Shown in pieces: positions 37,297 to 47,080 of a stretch of 48,799 nt of DNA. Source of the stretch: Cellulomonas gelida. GTDB lineage: Bacteria; Actinomycetota; Actinomycetes; Actinomycetales; Cellulomonadaceae. Every line of letters begins with the position of its first letter. Position 1 is the stretch's first letter. Position numbers and translations under genes: made by a program. The notes below the pieces were generated by a model. It searched no databases, was not told where the DNA came from, and was given only the letters and a program-made list of their open reading frames with translations. The DNA lies in the NCBI RefSeq assembly GCF_006538725.1, contig NZ_BJLQ01000028.1, forward strand, positions 1 to 48,799, read 5' to 3'.

Positions 37297-40092
37297 TCAC
37301 GTGCGCTGCAACCGCCGGGTGGCGTCGGCCCGGTCCGCGTGCGCGAGCGTGATCCGCGCGGCGAGCGCGACGGCCCCGTGCTCCGCGACGACGACGGGGT
37401 TGAGCTCGAGGGTGCGGATCTCGGGCAGCGCGTCGGAGAGCACCGCGACGCGTGCGACGACGTCCTCGAGCGCGGCGACGTCCAGCGGGGGCAGCCCGCG
37501 GTAGCCGAACAGGCGGGGTGCCGCGCGCGGCGCGCGGACGAGGTCCGCGACATCGACGTCGGTCAGCGGCGGGATCCCGTACGCGACGTCGCCCAGCAGG
37601 TCGGACGCGTCGCCCGCGAGCCCGACGCTGATGACCGGCCCGTACAGCGGGTCCTCGACCGAGCGCACGACGCACGACGAGCCGCGCGGCGCCATGGCCT
37701 GCACCTCGAGCGGTGCAGCGCCGGGCTCGCCCTGGTGCCCGGCGGCCAGCGCGAGCACCTCGACGACGTCCGCCCGCAGCTCGGTCTCGTCCGCGACGTC
37801 GAGCCGGACGCCCCCGAGGTCGGCGCGGTGGCGCAGCGCGGGCGCCGTCGTCTTGAGCGCCACCGGGTACCCGATGGCCCGCGCCGCGGCGACCGCCTCG
37901 TCGGCGTCGTGCACGGGCGCCGACGGCAGCACGTGCACGCCGACCGACGCGAGCAGCCGGCCCGACTGCTCGGCCGAGAGGACGACCTGCGACTGCCCGG
38001 CGAGCCAGTCGCGCACCAGGCGGGCAGCACCGCGCAGGTCGGTGCCGTCGGGGTGCAGCGGTCGACCGTGGTCGCGCGTCCGCCAGGTCGCGTACCGCGC
38101 GGCGTGCCCCAGGGCGAGCGCGGCGTCCTCGGGCGTCGCGTAGGCGGGAACGGTGCGCGGCACGCCGTCCAGGTCCGGCGCCGTGAGCTCGTCGGTCACG
38201 CCGCGGAGGCCGAGCACGCACGCGACGACGGTCTTGCCGCTGGCCGCCGCCGCGCGCGCCACGACGCGACCGAACCGCGGGTCCGGTCCCCCGACGGTCG
38301 GGATCCGCACGACGATCGCCGCGTCGACGTCCGGAGCCTCGATCGCCTCGCGGATCAGGGACTCGGAGACCTCGTCGTCCGCGTCCTCGGGCAGCACCTG
38401 GGCCCCGACGACCACGAGACCCGCCGTGGCCGCCGCCTCCGCGACGAACGTCGCGCCCGACGACGAGCTCCCCACCACGGCGACGCGACGCCCGGCGGGC
38501 AGCGGCTGCAGCGCGAGCACCTGCGCGACGTCGAAGAGCTGATGGGTGTTCTCGACCCGGATCACGCCCGACTGACGCATGAGCTCGTCGACCGCGCGCG
38601 CAGGCGCCTGCGTCGCCCGCACCGCGTGCCCCGGGGGCACGACCTGGCCCGAGCGGCCCGCGGTGAGGACGATCACGGGCTTGGTGAGCGCGAGCCGGCG
38701 CGCGACGCGGGAGAACTTGCGCGGGTTGCCGATCGACTCGAGGTAGAGCCCGACCACGTCGGTCCCCTCGTCGTCCGCCCAGAACTGCATGAGGTCGTTG
38801 CCCGAGACGTCGGCCCGGTGCCCGGCCGAGACGAACTCGGCGAGGCCCAGACCGCGCCTGCGCAGGGCGTCGAGGAGCGGGACCGCGAGCGCGCCCGACT
38901 GGCTGAACAGCCCGATCCTGCCGGGCCGCGGCAGGTCGTCCGCGAGCGAGGCGTTGAGCGCACCGTCCGGTCGCCACGAGACGACGCCGTACGACGCAGG
39001 ACCGATCAGGCGCATCCCGGCGCGGTGCGCGGCGGCCAGTACGGCACGCTGCAGCTCGAGCCCGTGCGGACCCGTCTCGGCGAAGCCCGCGGTCAGGAGC
39101 ACGACGGCGCGGGCTCCCGTCGGCGCGATCGCGCGCACGACCGCGAGCGCTGACGCGGCCGGGACGGCCAGCACCGCCAGGTCCACGGGTCCGTCGACGC
39201 CCGCGAAGGCCCCGGCGATCGCGGCGGCTGTCGCGTGCTCGTCACCGGCCTCGGCGCCTTCCGCGGCGGCGCCGTCAGCACCGCCGTCGGCCGCCGGAAC
39301 CTCGCCGCTCGGGTCGAGATCCGTACCGACGGACTGCACGCGCACGTGCGAGTCGGCGAGCGCGAGGTGCGCCAGGACCTTGCGCGCCATGCCGAGGTGC
39401 AGCGGGCGGGGCGGCGGCGCGCCGGGCAGCACCGGTCCGACGACGAGCACCGAGCGCGCCCCGAGCACCGCGCGCATCGACCGCGCCTCCGCCCGGTGCT
39501 CGCGGTCGGCCATGACCGCGAACGACCGGTCCGTCGGGTCGATGTCGAACGCGAGCGAGACGACGCCGTCCTCGGCGTGCTGCCGCACCTCGTAGCCCGC
39601 GTCGCGGAACACCGAGATCATGCGGCCGTTCTGCGGCAGGACCTCGGCGACGAACCGCCGCACGCCACGCTCCCGCGCGGCGGCGGCGAGGTGCTCGAGC
39701 AGCACCGAGCCCAGTCCCCGCCCCTGCTGGGCGTCCGCGATGTTGAAGGCGACCTCGGCCTCGTCCTCGTTGACCCGGTCGTACCGCGCCACGCCGATGA
39801 TCCGGTAGCCGACCGGGCCGTCGTCGTCCGCGGTCGCCACCAGCGCGACCCGCTCGTCGTGGTCGACGTGCACGAGGCGCTGCAGGTCACGCTCGGGCAG
39901 CCGCTCGAGGTGCGCGAAGAACCGCAGGTAGGTGGACCGCTCGGACTGCGCGACGTGGAACGCCTGCAACGCGTCGGCGTCCGACGCGCGGATCGGGCGC
40001 ACGTGCGTCGTCGCGCCGTCGAGCAGGACGACGTCGGCCTCCCAGCCCGCCGGATAGCTGGCGTCCGCGCCCTCGCGGCCCTCGTCGTCCAT
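37297..40092 (-). CDS. GNAT / acyl-CoA-synthetase-like fusion (Pat-type protein acetyltransferase)
   Basis: A 931-aa fusion. An N-terminal GNAT domain (about 28-190; YLRFFAHLERLPERDLQRLV, FNIADAQQGRGLGSVLLEHL) precedes a CoA-binding Rossmann domain (about 205-340), a succinyl-CoA-ligase-like domain (about 350-600; LFSQSGALAVPLLDALRRRG) and an ATP-grasp domain (about 700-925; YPVALKTTAPALRHRADLGG). This architecture is that of lysine acetyltransferases of the PatZ/Pat group that silence acetyl-CoA synthetase, with GNAT at the N-terminus as in actinobacteria, opposite to enteric PatZ. The His in VVPPGHAVRATQAPAR may align with the phospho-His of ADP-forming synthetases. TAGCCT lies 6 nt before the ATG, so it is leaderless, divergent from parC. 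Confidence 0.85.
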   Translation of the reverse strand: MDDEGREGADASYPAGWEADVVLLDGATTHVRPIRASDADALQAFHVAQSERSTYLRFFAHLERLPERDLQRLVHVDHDERVALVATADDDGPVGYRIIGVARYDRVNEDEAEVAFNIADAQQGRGLGSVLLEHLAAAARERGVRRFVAEVLPQNGRMISVFRDAGYEVRQHAEDGVVSLAFDIDPTDRSFAVMADREHRAEARSMRAVLGARSVLVVGPVLPGAPPPRPLHLGMARKVLAHLALADSHVRVQSVGTDLDPSGEVPAADGGADGAAAEGAEAGDEHATAAAIAGAFAGVDGPVDLAVLAVPAASALAVVRAIAPTGARAVVLLTAGFAETGPHGLELQRAVLAAAHRAGMRLIGPASYGVVSWRPDGALNASLADDLPRPGRIGLFSQSGALAVPLLDALRRRGLGLAEFVSAGHRADVSGNDLMQFWADDEGTDVVGLYLESIGNPRKFSRVARRLALTKPVIVLTAGRSGQVVPPGHAVRATQAPARAVDELMRQSGVIRVENTHQLFDVAQVLALQPLPAGRRVAVVGSSSSGATFVAEAAATAGLVVVGAQVLPEDADDEVSESLIREAIEAPDVDAAIVVRIPTVGGPDPRFGRVVARAAAASGKTVVACVLGLRGVTDELTAPDLDGVPRTVPAYATPEDAALALGHAARYATWRTRDHGRPLHPDGTDLRGAARLVRDWLAGQSQVVLSAEQSGRLLASVGVHVLPSAPVHDADEAVAAARAIGYPVALKTTAPALRHRADLGGVRLDVADETELRADVVEVLALAAGHQGEPGAAPLEVQAMAPRGSSCVVRSVEDPLYGPVISVGLAGDASDLLGDVAYGIPPLTDVDVADLVRAPRAAPRLFGYRGLPPLDVAALEDVVARVAVLSDALPEIRTLELNPVVVAEHGAVALAARITLAHADRADATRRLQRT

Positions 40093-40098
40093 GCGGCC

Positions 40099-40104
40099 AG
40101 GCTA
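40099..40104 (-). promoter_or_regulatory. -10 box TAGCCT, leaderless start of the acetyltransferase
   Basis: TAGCCT on the minus strand ends 6 nt before the ATG at 40092. Confidence 0.55.
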
Positions 40105-40145
40105 GCGATCCCGCGCGCCTGGCACGCGGCACCCCGCGCGCGGGC

Positions 40146-40151
40146 GAGAAT
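40146..40151 (+). promoter_or_regulatory. Candidate parC -10 box GAGAAT
   Basis: GAGAAT lies about 40 nt before the parC ATG; the leader contains GAGGAG (40178-40183) 9 nt before the start codon. Confidence 0.35.
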
Positions 40152-40192
40152 GGGCCGGCACCACGACCGCAGCACCCGAGGAGCAGCCCCGC

Positions 40193-42679
40193 ATGGCGCG
40201 TCGCCCCGCGACCCCGAACCTTCCGCCCGACGACCTGGTCGAGCGGATCGTCGACATCGACGTCGCGACCGAGATGGAGGGCTCGTTCCTCGAGTACGCC
40301 TACTCGGTCATCTACTCGCGCGCGCTCCCCGACGCCCGTGACGGGCTCAAGCCCGTGCAGCGACGCATCCTGTTCCAGATGTCCGACATGGGCCTGCGCC
40401 CCGACCGGCCGTACGTGAAGTCGGCGCGCGTCGTCGGCGAGGTCATGGGCAAGCTGCACCCGCACGGCGACTCGGCGATCTACGACGCGATGGTGCGCCT
40501 CGCGCAGCCCTTCAGCCTGCGCCTGCCGCTGGTCGACGGTCACGGCAACTTCGGTTCGCTCGACGACGGCCCCGCGGCGCCGCGCTACACCGAGGCGCGC
40601 CTCGCTCCCGCGGCGATGGCGATGACGACCGACCTCGACGAGGACGTCGTCGACTTCGTCCCGAACTACGACAACAAGCTCCAGCAGCCCGACGTGCTGC
40701 CCGCGGCGATCCCGAACCTGCTCGTCAACGGCGCCGCCGGCATCGCGGTCGGCATGGCCACCAACATGGCGCCGCACAACCTCGTCGAGGTCGTCGCCGC
40801 AGCGCGCCACCTCGTGATGCACCCCGACGCGACGCTCGATGACCTCGTGCGGTTCGTGCCCGGCCCGGACCTGCCGACGGGCGGCAAGATCGTCGGCCTC
40901 GACGGCGTGCGCGACGCCTACCGCACGGGGCGCGGCGCCTTCCGCACGCGCGCCACCGCGCGCGTCGAGAACGTCACCGCGCGCCGCAAGGGCATCGTCA
41001 TCACCGAGCTGCCCTACATGGTCGGGCCCGAGAAGGTGATCGAGAAGATCAAGGAGGGCGTGCAGTCCAAGAAGCTCTCCGGGATCGCCGACGCGGTCGA
41101 CCTCACGGACCGCGCGCACGGTCTGCGGCTCGTCATCGAGGTCAAGTCGGGCTTCGACCCCGACGCCGTCCTCGAGCAGCTGTACCGCGCCACGCCGCTC
41201 GAGGACTCGTTCTCGATCAACAACGTCGCGCTCGTCGAGGGTCAGCCGCGCACGCTCGGCCTGCGCGAGCTGCTCGTCGTGTGGGTCGACCACCGGCTCT
41301 CGGTCGTGCGCCGACGATCCCAGTTCCGGCTCGACAAGCGCCTCGAGCGGCTGCACCTGGTCGAGGGCCTGCTGATCGCGATCCTCGACATCGACGAGGT
41401 CATCCAGGTCATCCGCACGTCCGACGACGCCGAGGCCGCCCGGGCGCGGCTGCGCTCCGTCTTCGACCTGTCCGAGCCTCAGGCCGAGTACATCCTCGAG
41501 CTGCGCCTGCGCCGCCTGACGAAGTTCTCCCGTCTCGAGCTCGAGCGCGAGAAGGAGCAGCTCGAGGCCGAGATCGACGAGCTGCGCGCGATCCTCGCCG
41601 ACGACCTGCGGCTGCGCACGCTCGTGTCCGACGAGATGGCGCAGGTCGCCGCGACGTACGGGACGCCCCGACGCACGATCCTGCTCGAGTCCGCAGGCGG
41701 CTCCGCGGTCACCGGCGCCGCGGCGGCGAAGGGCTCGTCGCGCGCCCCCGCGGTCGCCCTCGAGATCGCGGACACCCCGTGCTGGGCGCTCCTGTCGGGC
41801 ACGGGCCTGCTGGCGCGCACGGCCACCGACGAGCCGCTCGAGCGCACGCCGGACACGCGCCGGGCCAAGCACGACGTGCTGGCGTCGGTGATCGCGACGA
41901 CCACCCGCGCCGAGATCGGCGCCGTCACGTCGCGCGGTCGGCTGGTGCGCGTGCCGATGCTCGACCTGCCCGCGCTCCCGCCGACGAACGGCGCGCCGTC
42001 GCTCGGCGGTGGCGTGCCGCTCAGCGAGGTCGTGGCGCTCGATCCGGGCGAGCGGGTCGTCGCGCTCGCCTCGCTCGCGCCCGACGCACCGACGCTCGCG
42101 CTGGCGACCGCGCAGGGTGTGGTCAAGCGCGTCACCGCGGGCGACGTGCCGAACAACCGGGACGCGTGGGAGGTCATCGGGCTCAAGGACGGCGACGAGG
42201 TCGTCGGCGCGAGCCAGGTCACGGACGACGACGAGCTCGTGCTCGTCTCGTCGGACTCCTCGCTGCTGCACTTCGGTGCGACCCAGGTCCGACCGCAGGG
42301 CCGTGCCGCGGGCGGCATGGCGGGGATCAAGCTCGCCGCGGGCCAGCGCGTCGTCGCGTTCGCGGGTCTGTCCGCGGCGCAGGCCACCGACGCAGTCGTG
42401 GTCACCGTCTCGGGCTCGTCGTCCGCGCTGCCCGGGACGCAGGCCGGCTCGGCGAAGGTCTCGCCGTTCGAGGTCTTCCCCGGCAAGGGCCGCGCGACGG
42501 GTGGTGTGCGCTCGCACCGGTTCCTCAAGGGTGAGGACGCGCTCATCCTCGCGTGGGTCGGGCCCGCGCCTGCCTGGGCGTGCGGGTCGGCGGGCCAGCC
42601 CGTCGACCTCCCGGCACCCGACCCGCGACGCGACATGTCCGGCACGGCGCTGCACGCGCCGCTGCACGCGATCGGCTGA
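40193..42679 (+). CDS. parC: DNA topoisomerase IV subunit A (GyrA/ParC family)
   Basis: An 828-aa breakage-reunion subunit of a type IIA topoisomerase that decatenates and relaxes DNA with the ParE-like protein at 44719. The active-site Tyr is in [16 protein letters not shown]. The quinolone-resistance region reads [19 protein letters not shown], with Ser and Asp at the usual positions 83 and 87. A coiled-coil ([20 protein letters not shown]) leads to a C-terminal beta-pinwheel (about 515-800) with gyrase-A repeats such as [13 protein letters not shown] prefer ParC to GyrA because the partner is a stand-alone ParE and the pair sits away from dnaA/recF-type genes, as in Streptomyces; a strict GyrA-box could not be confirmed. 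Confidence 0.88.
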   Translation: MARRPATPNLPPDDLVERIVDIDVATEMEGSFLEYAYSVIYSRALPDARDGLKPVQRRILFQMSDMGLRPDRPYVKSARVVGEVMGKLHPHGDSAIYDAMVRLAQPFSLRLPLVDGHGNFGSLDDGPAAPRYTEARLAPAAMAMTTDLDEDVVDFVPNYDNKLQQPDVLPAAIPNLLVNGAAGIAVGMATNMAPHNLVEVVAAARHLVMHPDATLDDLVRFVPGPDLPTGGKIVGLDGVRDAYRTGRGAFRTRATARVENVTARRKGIVITELPYMVGPEKVIEKIKEGVQSKKLSGIADAVDLTDRAHGLRLVIEVKSGFDPDAVLEQLYRATPLEDSFSINNVALVEGQPRTLGLRELLVVWVDHRLSVVRRRSQFRLDKRLERLHLVEGLLIAILDIDEVIQVIRTSDDAEAARARLRSVFDLSEPQAEYILELRLRRLTKFSRLELEREKEQLEAEIDELRAILADDLRLRTLVSDEMAQVAATYGTPRRTILLESAGGSAVTGAAAAKGSSRAPAVALEIADTPCWALLSGTGLLARTATDEPLERTPDTRRAKHDVLASVIATTTRAEIGAVTSRGRLVRVPMLDLPALPPTNGAPSLGGGVPLSEVVALDPGERVVALASLAPDAPTLALATAQGVVKRVTAGDVPNNRDAWEVIGLKDGDEVVGASQVTDDDELVLVSSDSSLLHFGATQVRPQGRAAGGMAGIKLAAGQRVVAFAGLSAAQATDAVVVTVSGSSSALPGTQAGSAKVSPFEVFPGKGRATGGVRSHRFLKGEDALILAWVGPAPAWACGSAGQPVDLPAPDPRRDMSGTALHAPLHAIG

Positions 42680-42680
42680 C

Positions 42681-43445
42681 TCAGACCTCGAGACCGCGGC
42701 GGGCGGTGACGAACGCGACCACGTTGTCGCGCTTGGGGGCCTGCGTCTGCGTCTGCGCGGCACTCGCCGCGGGGCGCGTGGCCCGCCGCGCGCGGTTGTC
42801 CGACGCGACCGACGCGACGAGCAGCGCCTGGCCGACCGTGTACGTCAGCATGACCCACACGTCCTGACCGGGCAGGTCCCAGCCCGGCACGAACCGGCCG
42901 AGCGCGATGAGCGCGTCGGAGACCAGGAACACCGCACCACCCGCGGCCCCGAGCGGTCCGAGCCCGGTCGCCAGCACCGCCATCGCGGTGAGGACCCCGC
43001 CGTAGACCGCGACGGGGACCAGGAGCGTCCCGGCGTGAGGGCCGCACAGTGCGACGAGCCCGACGAGCACGCCGGCGTAGACCACGAGCCAGGCGGGCGC
43101 CGTGCGCACGACGCTGCGCCGGACGCGCGGGGCGAACGCGACCACGTAGGACACCTGAGCGAGCAGGAAGCACCCGACCATCGCCAGGAACGCCGCGTCG
43201 CCGTCGAGCAACCGGGGCGTGAAGTCGCCGAGGAACGACGCGACGAGGCCCCCGAACGCCCAGGTGACGAGGTGCCCGCGTGGCCAGCGGGTCGCGGCCC
43301 AGAGAGCACCGGCGAGGGTCGGCATGAGCAGGCACTGCGTCACGTCGGCGAGGACGGCGGCGTCCGCGAGCAGCGCACCCAGGTGCACGACGACGAGCAC
43401 GACGTAGCCGACGGACCACCAGCGCAGCGCGACCGACGAGGGCAT
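42681..43445 (-). CDS. YhhN-family lysoplasmalogenase-like membrane protein
   Basis: A 254-aa polytopic membrane protein with about eight helices (for example VGYVVLVVVHLGALLADAAV and LVTWAFGGLVASFLGDFTPR). The YhhN motifs SFLGDFTPRLL and FLVSDALIALGRF carry the aspartates thought to be catalytic in lysoplasmalogenase (vinyl-ether lysophospholipid hydrolysis). Whether this bacterium makes plasmalogens is unknown; facultative anaerobes may. ATG 43445 has GGAAGGA about 8 nt upstream. Its stop is separated from the convergent parC stop by a single base. The C-terminus is a basic, Gln-rich tail. Confidence 0.8.
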   Translation of the reverse strand: MPSSVALRWWSVGYVVLVVVHLGALLADAAVLADVTQCLLMPTLAGALWAATRWPRGHLVTWAFGGLVASFLGDFTPRLLDGDAAFLAMVGCFLLAQVSYVVAFAPRVRRSVVRTAPAWLVVYAGVLVGLVALCGPHAGTLLVPVAVYGGVLTAMAVLATGLGPLGAAGGAVFLVSDALIALGRFVPGWDLPGQDVWVMLTYTVGQALLVASVASDNRARRATRPAASAAQTQTQAPKRDNVVAFVTARRGLEV

Positions 43446-43541
43446 CGGGGCGTCCTTCCCGCCGGCGGGCCGGCAGCACGACGGCGGACCTCGTCGTCCG
43501 CCCGGCGCGATGCTATCCCGCGGCACCGCGGGCCGGCGACG

Positions 43542-43571
43542 CCCGGGCAGGCGAGCCCTGACCTGCCCGGG
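43542..43571 (-). terminator. Terminator after the tandem GNAT gene
   Basis: A perfect 10-bp stem CCCGGGCAGG / CCTGCCCGGG with a 10-nt loop, 18 nt after the stop on the minus strand. Confidence 0.7.
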
Positions 43572-43589
43572 TGCGGCCCCCGCGTCCCC

Positions 43590-44636
43590 TCAGAGCTCGA
43601 TCGTGTAGAGCGTCGAGCGGTGGAACGGAGCGAACCCGAGGGAGGTGTACAGGCCCAGCGCCCCGGACAGGTTCTCGGTGTCGACGCCGATCTCGGCGTA
43701 CTCGATCCCGTCCGCCCGCAACCGCGCCATGACGCCCGCCAGGAGCGCGGGGGCGATCCCCCGGCGCCGCCAGGCAGGACGGACCCCGAGCAGCTCGACG
43801 TAGCCCGAGCTGTGCCCCGCGATCTCCCAGTCCTGCTCGTACCGGCCCGAGAGGAGATATGCCGCGACCTCACCGGTCGTGTCGTCGACCGCGAGCAGGC
43901 TCCACTGCGGGGCGAACTGGCTGCGCCCGCTGCGCCACGCCTCGGCGGTCTGCGGCTCGCTGCCCCAGTGCGACGCGAACGACTCGTTGTGCGCGAGGCG
44001 CACGTCGTCGTCGCGGTCCTCGCTCCACGCCACGACGCTCACGCCCTGCGGGGCCGGCACCTGCGGGAGCGCGACGTCGAGCGGACGCCGCAGCTCGGAG
44101 TACACGCGGATCGGCGCGAGCCCGGCCGCTCGGAGCAGGTCGATCGACGCCGCCGCCTGCTCGGAGGCGAACGCGCCGATCCGCCCCGGCACGTCCTTGC
44201 CCGTGGCCGCCAGGACCTGTCGCGCGCGGTCGATCTGCCAGGCCAGCACGTCGCGCCCGATCCCCCGTCCGCGCCACTGCGGGTCCACGCCGCCCTCGAG
44301 GAACGTCCGCACCGTGGTCGTGTCACCCGGCGGCTGCGTCACCTGGGCCCACGCGCGCAACGCGCCGGACGGGTCCAGCCCCCCGAGCGTGTCACGCGCC
44401 GGGTCCTTCCAGTCGCCGTCGAACTTCTCGGCGACCTCGTCCTGCGACGTGCGGAACGGCTCCCCGTCCGCCTCCTCGATCTGGGTGACGAGCCGCGTGA
44501 GGTCGGGGACGTCGTCGAGCGTGAGGGCGCGCCAGGCGAGCCCGTGGGCCTCGGAGGGACGCCGTGCCTCGGCCGGCGGCTGTGCCCGCTCGGCGATGGG
44601 CGACGTCGTCAGGGCGGTCTGGTCGGCGGCAGGCAT
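43590..44636 (-). CDS. Tandem GNAT N-acetyltransferase
   Basis: A 348-aa protein with two GNAT domains. The first (about 35-180) has the acetyl-CoA loop GVDPQWRGRGIGRDVLAWQI; the second (about 195-345) has LLGVRPAWRRRGIAPALLAGV and ends GLYTSLGFAPFHRSTLYTIEL. Both loops keep the R/Q-x-x-G-x-G/A pattern, so both may bind CoA. The layout resembles mycothiol synthase (MshD), also a tandem GNAT, but distinctive MshD segments were not recognised, so the substrate is left open. ATG 44636 (MPAADQTAL) is preceded by GGAG 9 nt away. Confidence 0.75.
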   Translation of the reverse strand: MPAADQTALTTSPIAERAQPPAEARRPSEAHGLAWRALTLDDVPDLTRLVTQIEEADGEPFRTSQDEVAEKFDGDWKDPARDTLGGLDPSGALRAWAQVTQPPGDTTTVRTFLEGGVDPQWRGRGIGRDVLAWQIDRARQVLAATGKDVPGRIGAFASEQAAASIDLLRAAGLAPIRVYSELRRPLDVALPQVPAPQGVSVVAWSEDRDDDVRLAHNESFASHWGSEPQTAEAWRSGRSQFAPQWSLLAVDDTTGEVAAYLLSGRYEQDWEIAGHSSGYVELLGVRPAWRRRGIAPALLAGVMARLRADGIEYAEIGVDTENLSGALGLYTSLGFAPFHRSTLYTIEL

Positions 44637-44718
44637 GCGCCCATGCTCCGACGACCCTCCGGGCGCAGGCAACGGCAATTGCCCGCCCACGCCGGTATGC
44701 GTGCGGTCGAGCCCCCCG

Positions 44719-46848
44719 TCAGACGTCGATGCGGCTGCGGTCCAGCCCGTGCGCCCCGGCGACGATGAAGTCCTTGCGCGGCGCGACGTCCGAGCCCATG
44801 AGCAGCTCGAAGACCTCTTCGGCGCGCTGGGCCGCGTCGACGGTCACGCGACGCAGCGTGCGGAACCGCGGGTCCATGGTCGTCTCCGCGAGCTGATCGG
44901 CGTCCATCTCACCGAGGCCCTTGTACCGCTGGATGTCGTCCTTGTACTTCTTCCCGGCCTTGTCGAGCTTCTTGAGCGTCGCCGCGAGCTCGGTCTCGGA
45001 GTAGGTGTAGACGTACTTGTCGGCGTCGCCCCGCACGCCGCTCAGCTCGATGCGGTGCAGCGGCGGCACGGCCGCGTAGACGCGACCCTCCTCGACGAGC
45101 GGTCGCATGTAGCGGAAGAACAGCGTGAGCAGCAACGTCCGGATGTGCGCACCGTCGACGTCGGCGTCGGTCATCAGCACGATCTTGCCGTAGCGCGCCG
45201 CCTCGAGGTCGAACGTGCGCCCCGAGCCCGCGCCGATCACCTGGATGATCGCCGCGCACTCGGCGTTCTTCAGCATGTCCGTGATCGAGGCCTTCTGGAC
45301 GTTGAGGATCTTGCCGCGGATCGGCAGGAGCGCCTGGAAGTCCGACGAGCGCGCGAGCTTGGCCGTGCCGAGCGCGGAGTCGCCCTCCACGATGAACAGC
45401 TCGCTGCGGCCCACGTCGTCGATCCGGCAGTCGGCGAGCTTGGCGGGCAGCGAGGACGACTCGAGCGCGTTCTTGCGGCGCGAGATCTCCTTCTGCTTGC
45501 GCGCCGACAGGCGTGCGCGCATCTCCCCCACGACCTTGTCCAGCAGCGCCGCGCTGTGCGCCTTGTGCTCGCGCTTGCTCGAGGAGAAGACCGCGCCGAG
45601 CTCCTGCTCGACGACCTTCGCGACGATCCCGCGCACGGGCCCGGTCCCCAGGACCTCCTTGGTCTGGCCCTCGAACTGCGGCTCGGACAGGCGGACCGTC
45701 AGCACGGCGGTCATGCCGGCGAGCACGTCCTCCTTGTCGATGCGCTCGGTCGCCGCGTCCTTCGCGCTGATCTTCAGGCGACGCGCGTTCGCCTCGACCT
45801 GCTTGCGCAGCGTCTTGAGCAGCCCCGCCTCGAAGCCGGCCTGGTGCGTGCCGCCCTTGGGCGTCGAGATGATGTTCACGAACGTGCGCAGCTCGGTCTC
45901 GTACCCGGTGCCCCAGCGCACCGCGACGTCGACCTCGCACGTGCGCTGCACCTCGCGCGGGGTCATGTGGCCCTTCTCGTCGAGCACCGGCACCGTCTCG
46001 GTGAACGTGCCCGAGCCGGTCAGGTGCCACGTGTCCGTCACGGGCGCGTCGGGCGAGAGGTGGTCGACGAAGTCGACGACACCACCCGTGTGGCAGAACG
46101 TCTCCTCGTGCGGGCCGTCGGCGCCCGGGGTGCCGGGCAGGCCGCGCTCGTCGCGCACGACGATCGTCAGGCCGGGCACCAGGAAGCTCGTCTGGCGAGC
46201 GCGCGTGACGAGCTCGTCGTACGCGAACACGGCCGACTTCGGGAAGATCTGCCGGTCCGCCCAGTACCGCACGCGCGTCCCGGTCCGGGCCCGCGCGACC
46301 TTCCCGACGACCGCGAGCTCCGACCCGGAGACGAACGGCTCGAACGGCGACTCGGGCGAGCGGCCCGCGCGGTCGTCGAACGTCCCGGGCTCGCCGCGGT
46401 GGAACGTCATGCGGTGCGTCTTGCCGTCGCGGTCGACCTCGACGTCGAGCCGTGCCGACAGCGCGTTGACGACCGAGGCACCGACGCCGTGCAGACCGCC
46501 CGACGCGCCGTACGAGCCCCCGCCGAACTTGCCACCCGCGTGCAGCTTGGTGAACACGACCTCGACACCCGTCAGGCCCGTCTTCGGCTCGACGTCGACC
46601 GGGATGCCGCGCGCGTTGTCACGGACCTCGACCGAGGTGTCGGCGTGCAGCACGACCTCGATGCGGTCGCCGTGGCCACCGAGCGCCTCGTCGACCGAGT
46701 TGTCGATGATCTCCCACAGGCAGTGCATGAGGCCGCGGCTGTCGGTCGTGCCGATGTACATGCCGGGTCGCTTGCGGACGGCCTCGAGCCCTTCGAGCAC
46801 CGAGAGGTGCCGGGCGGTGTAGTCCGAGCGCGAGGAGGTCGTCGTCAC
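44719..46848 (-). CDS. parE: DNA topoisomerase IV subunit B (GyrB/ParE family)
   Basis: A 709-aa ATPase subunit. The GHKL ATP site shows LWEIIDNSVDEALGG, VRDNARGIPVDVE, and GGLHGVGASVVNALSA. The TOPRIM domain has LFIVEGDSALGTAKLARSSD, LPIRGKILNVQKAS and IVLMTDADVDGAHIRTLLL, ending with the C-terminal YKGLGEMDADQLAETTMDP and RRVTVDAA. Length and the absence of a GyrB insert fit ParE. It begins with GTG 46848 (VTTTSSRSDYTARHLSVLEG) 7 nt after a TACGAT box, so leaderless. It is the obvious partner of parC 2 kb away; the intervening genes are unrelated. Confidence 0.9.
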   Translation of the reverse strand: MTTTSSRSDYTARHLSVLEGLEAVRKRPGMYIGTTDSRGLMHCLWEIIDNSVDEALGGHGDRIEVVLHADTSVEVRDNARGIPVDVEPKTGLTGVEVVFTKLHAGGKFGGGSYGASGGLHGVGASVVNALSARLDVEVDRDGKTHRMTFHRGEPGTFDDRAGRSPESPFEPFVSGSELAVVGKVARARTGTRVRYWADRQIFPKSAVFAYDELVTRARQTSFLVPGLTIVVRDERGLPGTPGADGPHEETFCHTGGVVDFVDHLSPDAPVTDTWHLTGSGTFTETVPVLDEKGHMTPREVQRTCEVDVAVRWGTGYETELRTFVNIISTPKGGTHQAGFEAGLLKTLRKQVEANARRLKISAKDAATERIDKEDVLAGMTAVLTVRLSEPQFEGQTKEVLGTGPVRGIVAKVVEQELGAVFSSSKREHKAHSAALLDKVVGEMRARLSARKQKEISRRKNALESSSLPAKLADCRIDDVGRSELFIVEGDSALGTAKLARSSDFQALLPIRGKILNVQKASITDMLKNAECAAIIQVIGAGSGRTFDLEAARYGKIVLMTDADVDGAHIRTLLLTLFFRYMRPLVEEGRVYAAVPPLHRIELSGVRGDADKYVYTYSETELAATLKKLDKAGKKYKDDIQRYKGLGEMDADQLAETTMDPRFRTLRRVTVDAAQRAEEVFELLMGSDVAPRKDFIVAGAHGLDRSRIDV

Positions 46849-46855
46849 GCGTGAG

Positions 46856-46861
46856 ATCGTA
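46856..46861 (-). promoter_or_regulatory. -10 box TACGAT, leaderless start of parE
   Basis: TACGAT on the minus strand ends 7 nt before the GTG at 46848, the same hexamer as at the KimA-like permease. Confidence 0.55.
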
Positions 46862-46992
46862 GCCGCGCACGCCCACAGACCCTGGCTGCCATGCCGCTCG
46901 CGCAGCCGCGCGATCGCGAGGGCGGCGACCGTCGACGGTCGCTGCGACGGGCGCCGCGACGTGCGCCAAAGGTCCCTTGCGTGTCGGCTGCA

Positions 46993-47006
46993 TCACGATC
47001 GTGTGA
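46993..47006. promoter_or_regulatory. Inverted repeat in the parE / zinc-ribbon gene interval
   Basis: TCACGATCGTGTGA contains a perfect 10-bp palindrome CACGATCGTG and lies about 75 nt before the GTG at 47081. A regulatory role is only a guess. Confidence 0.25.
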
Positions 47007-47080
47007 CGTTTCCGTACGCGGACAGCGAACCACCCGCTTCCGAGGGGATGGAAAGTGCGGGCTGATGGTTGTATGGAGAC

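Noticed and set aside
40193..42679. Naming the 828-aa subunit as GyrA
   Set aside because: The family core fits either, but the nearby partner lacks GyrB features and the setting is not a gyrBA locus; ParC is the better reading, with residual doubt.
39887..42763. Long minus-strand frame opposite parC
   Set aside because: Arg/Gly/Asp-rich antisense shadow of a well-supported topoisomerase gene.
43879..46854. Long plus-strand frame opposite parE and the tandem GNAT gene
   Set aside because: No start signal and no recognisable domain; a shadow of two real genes.
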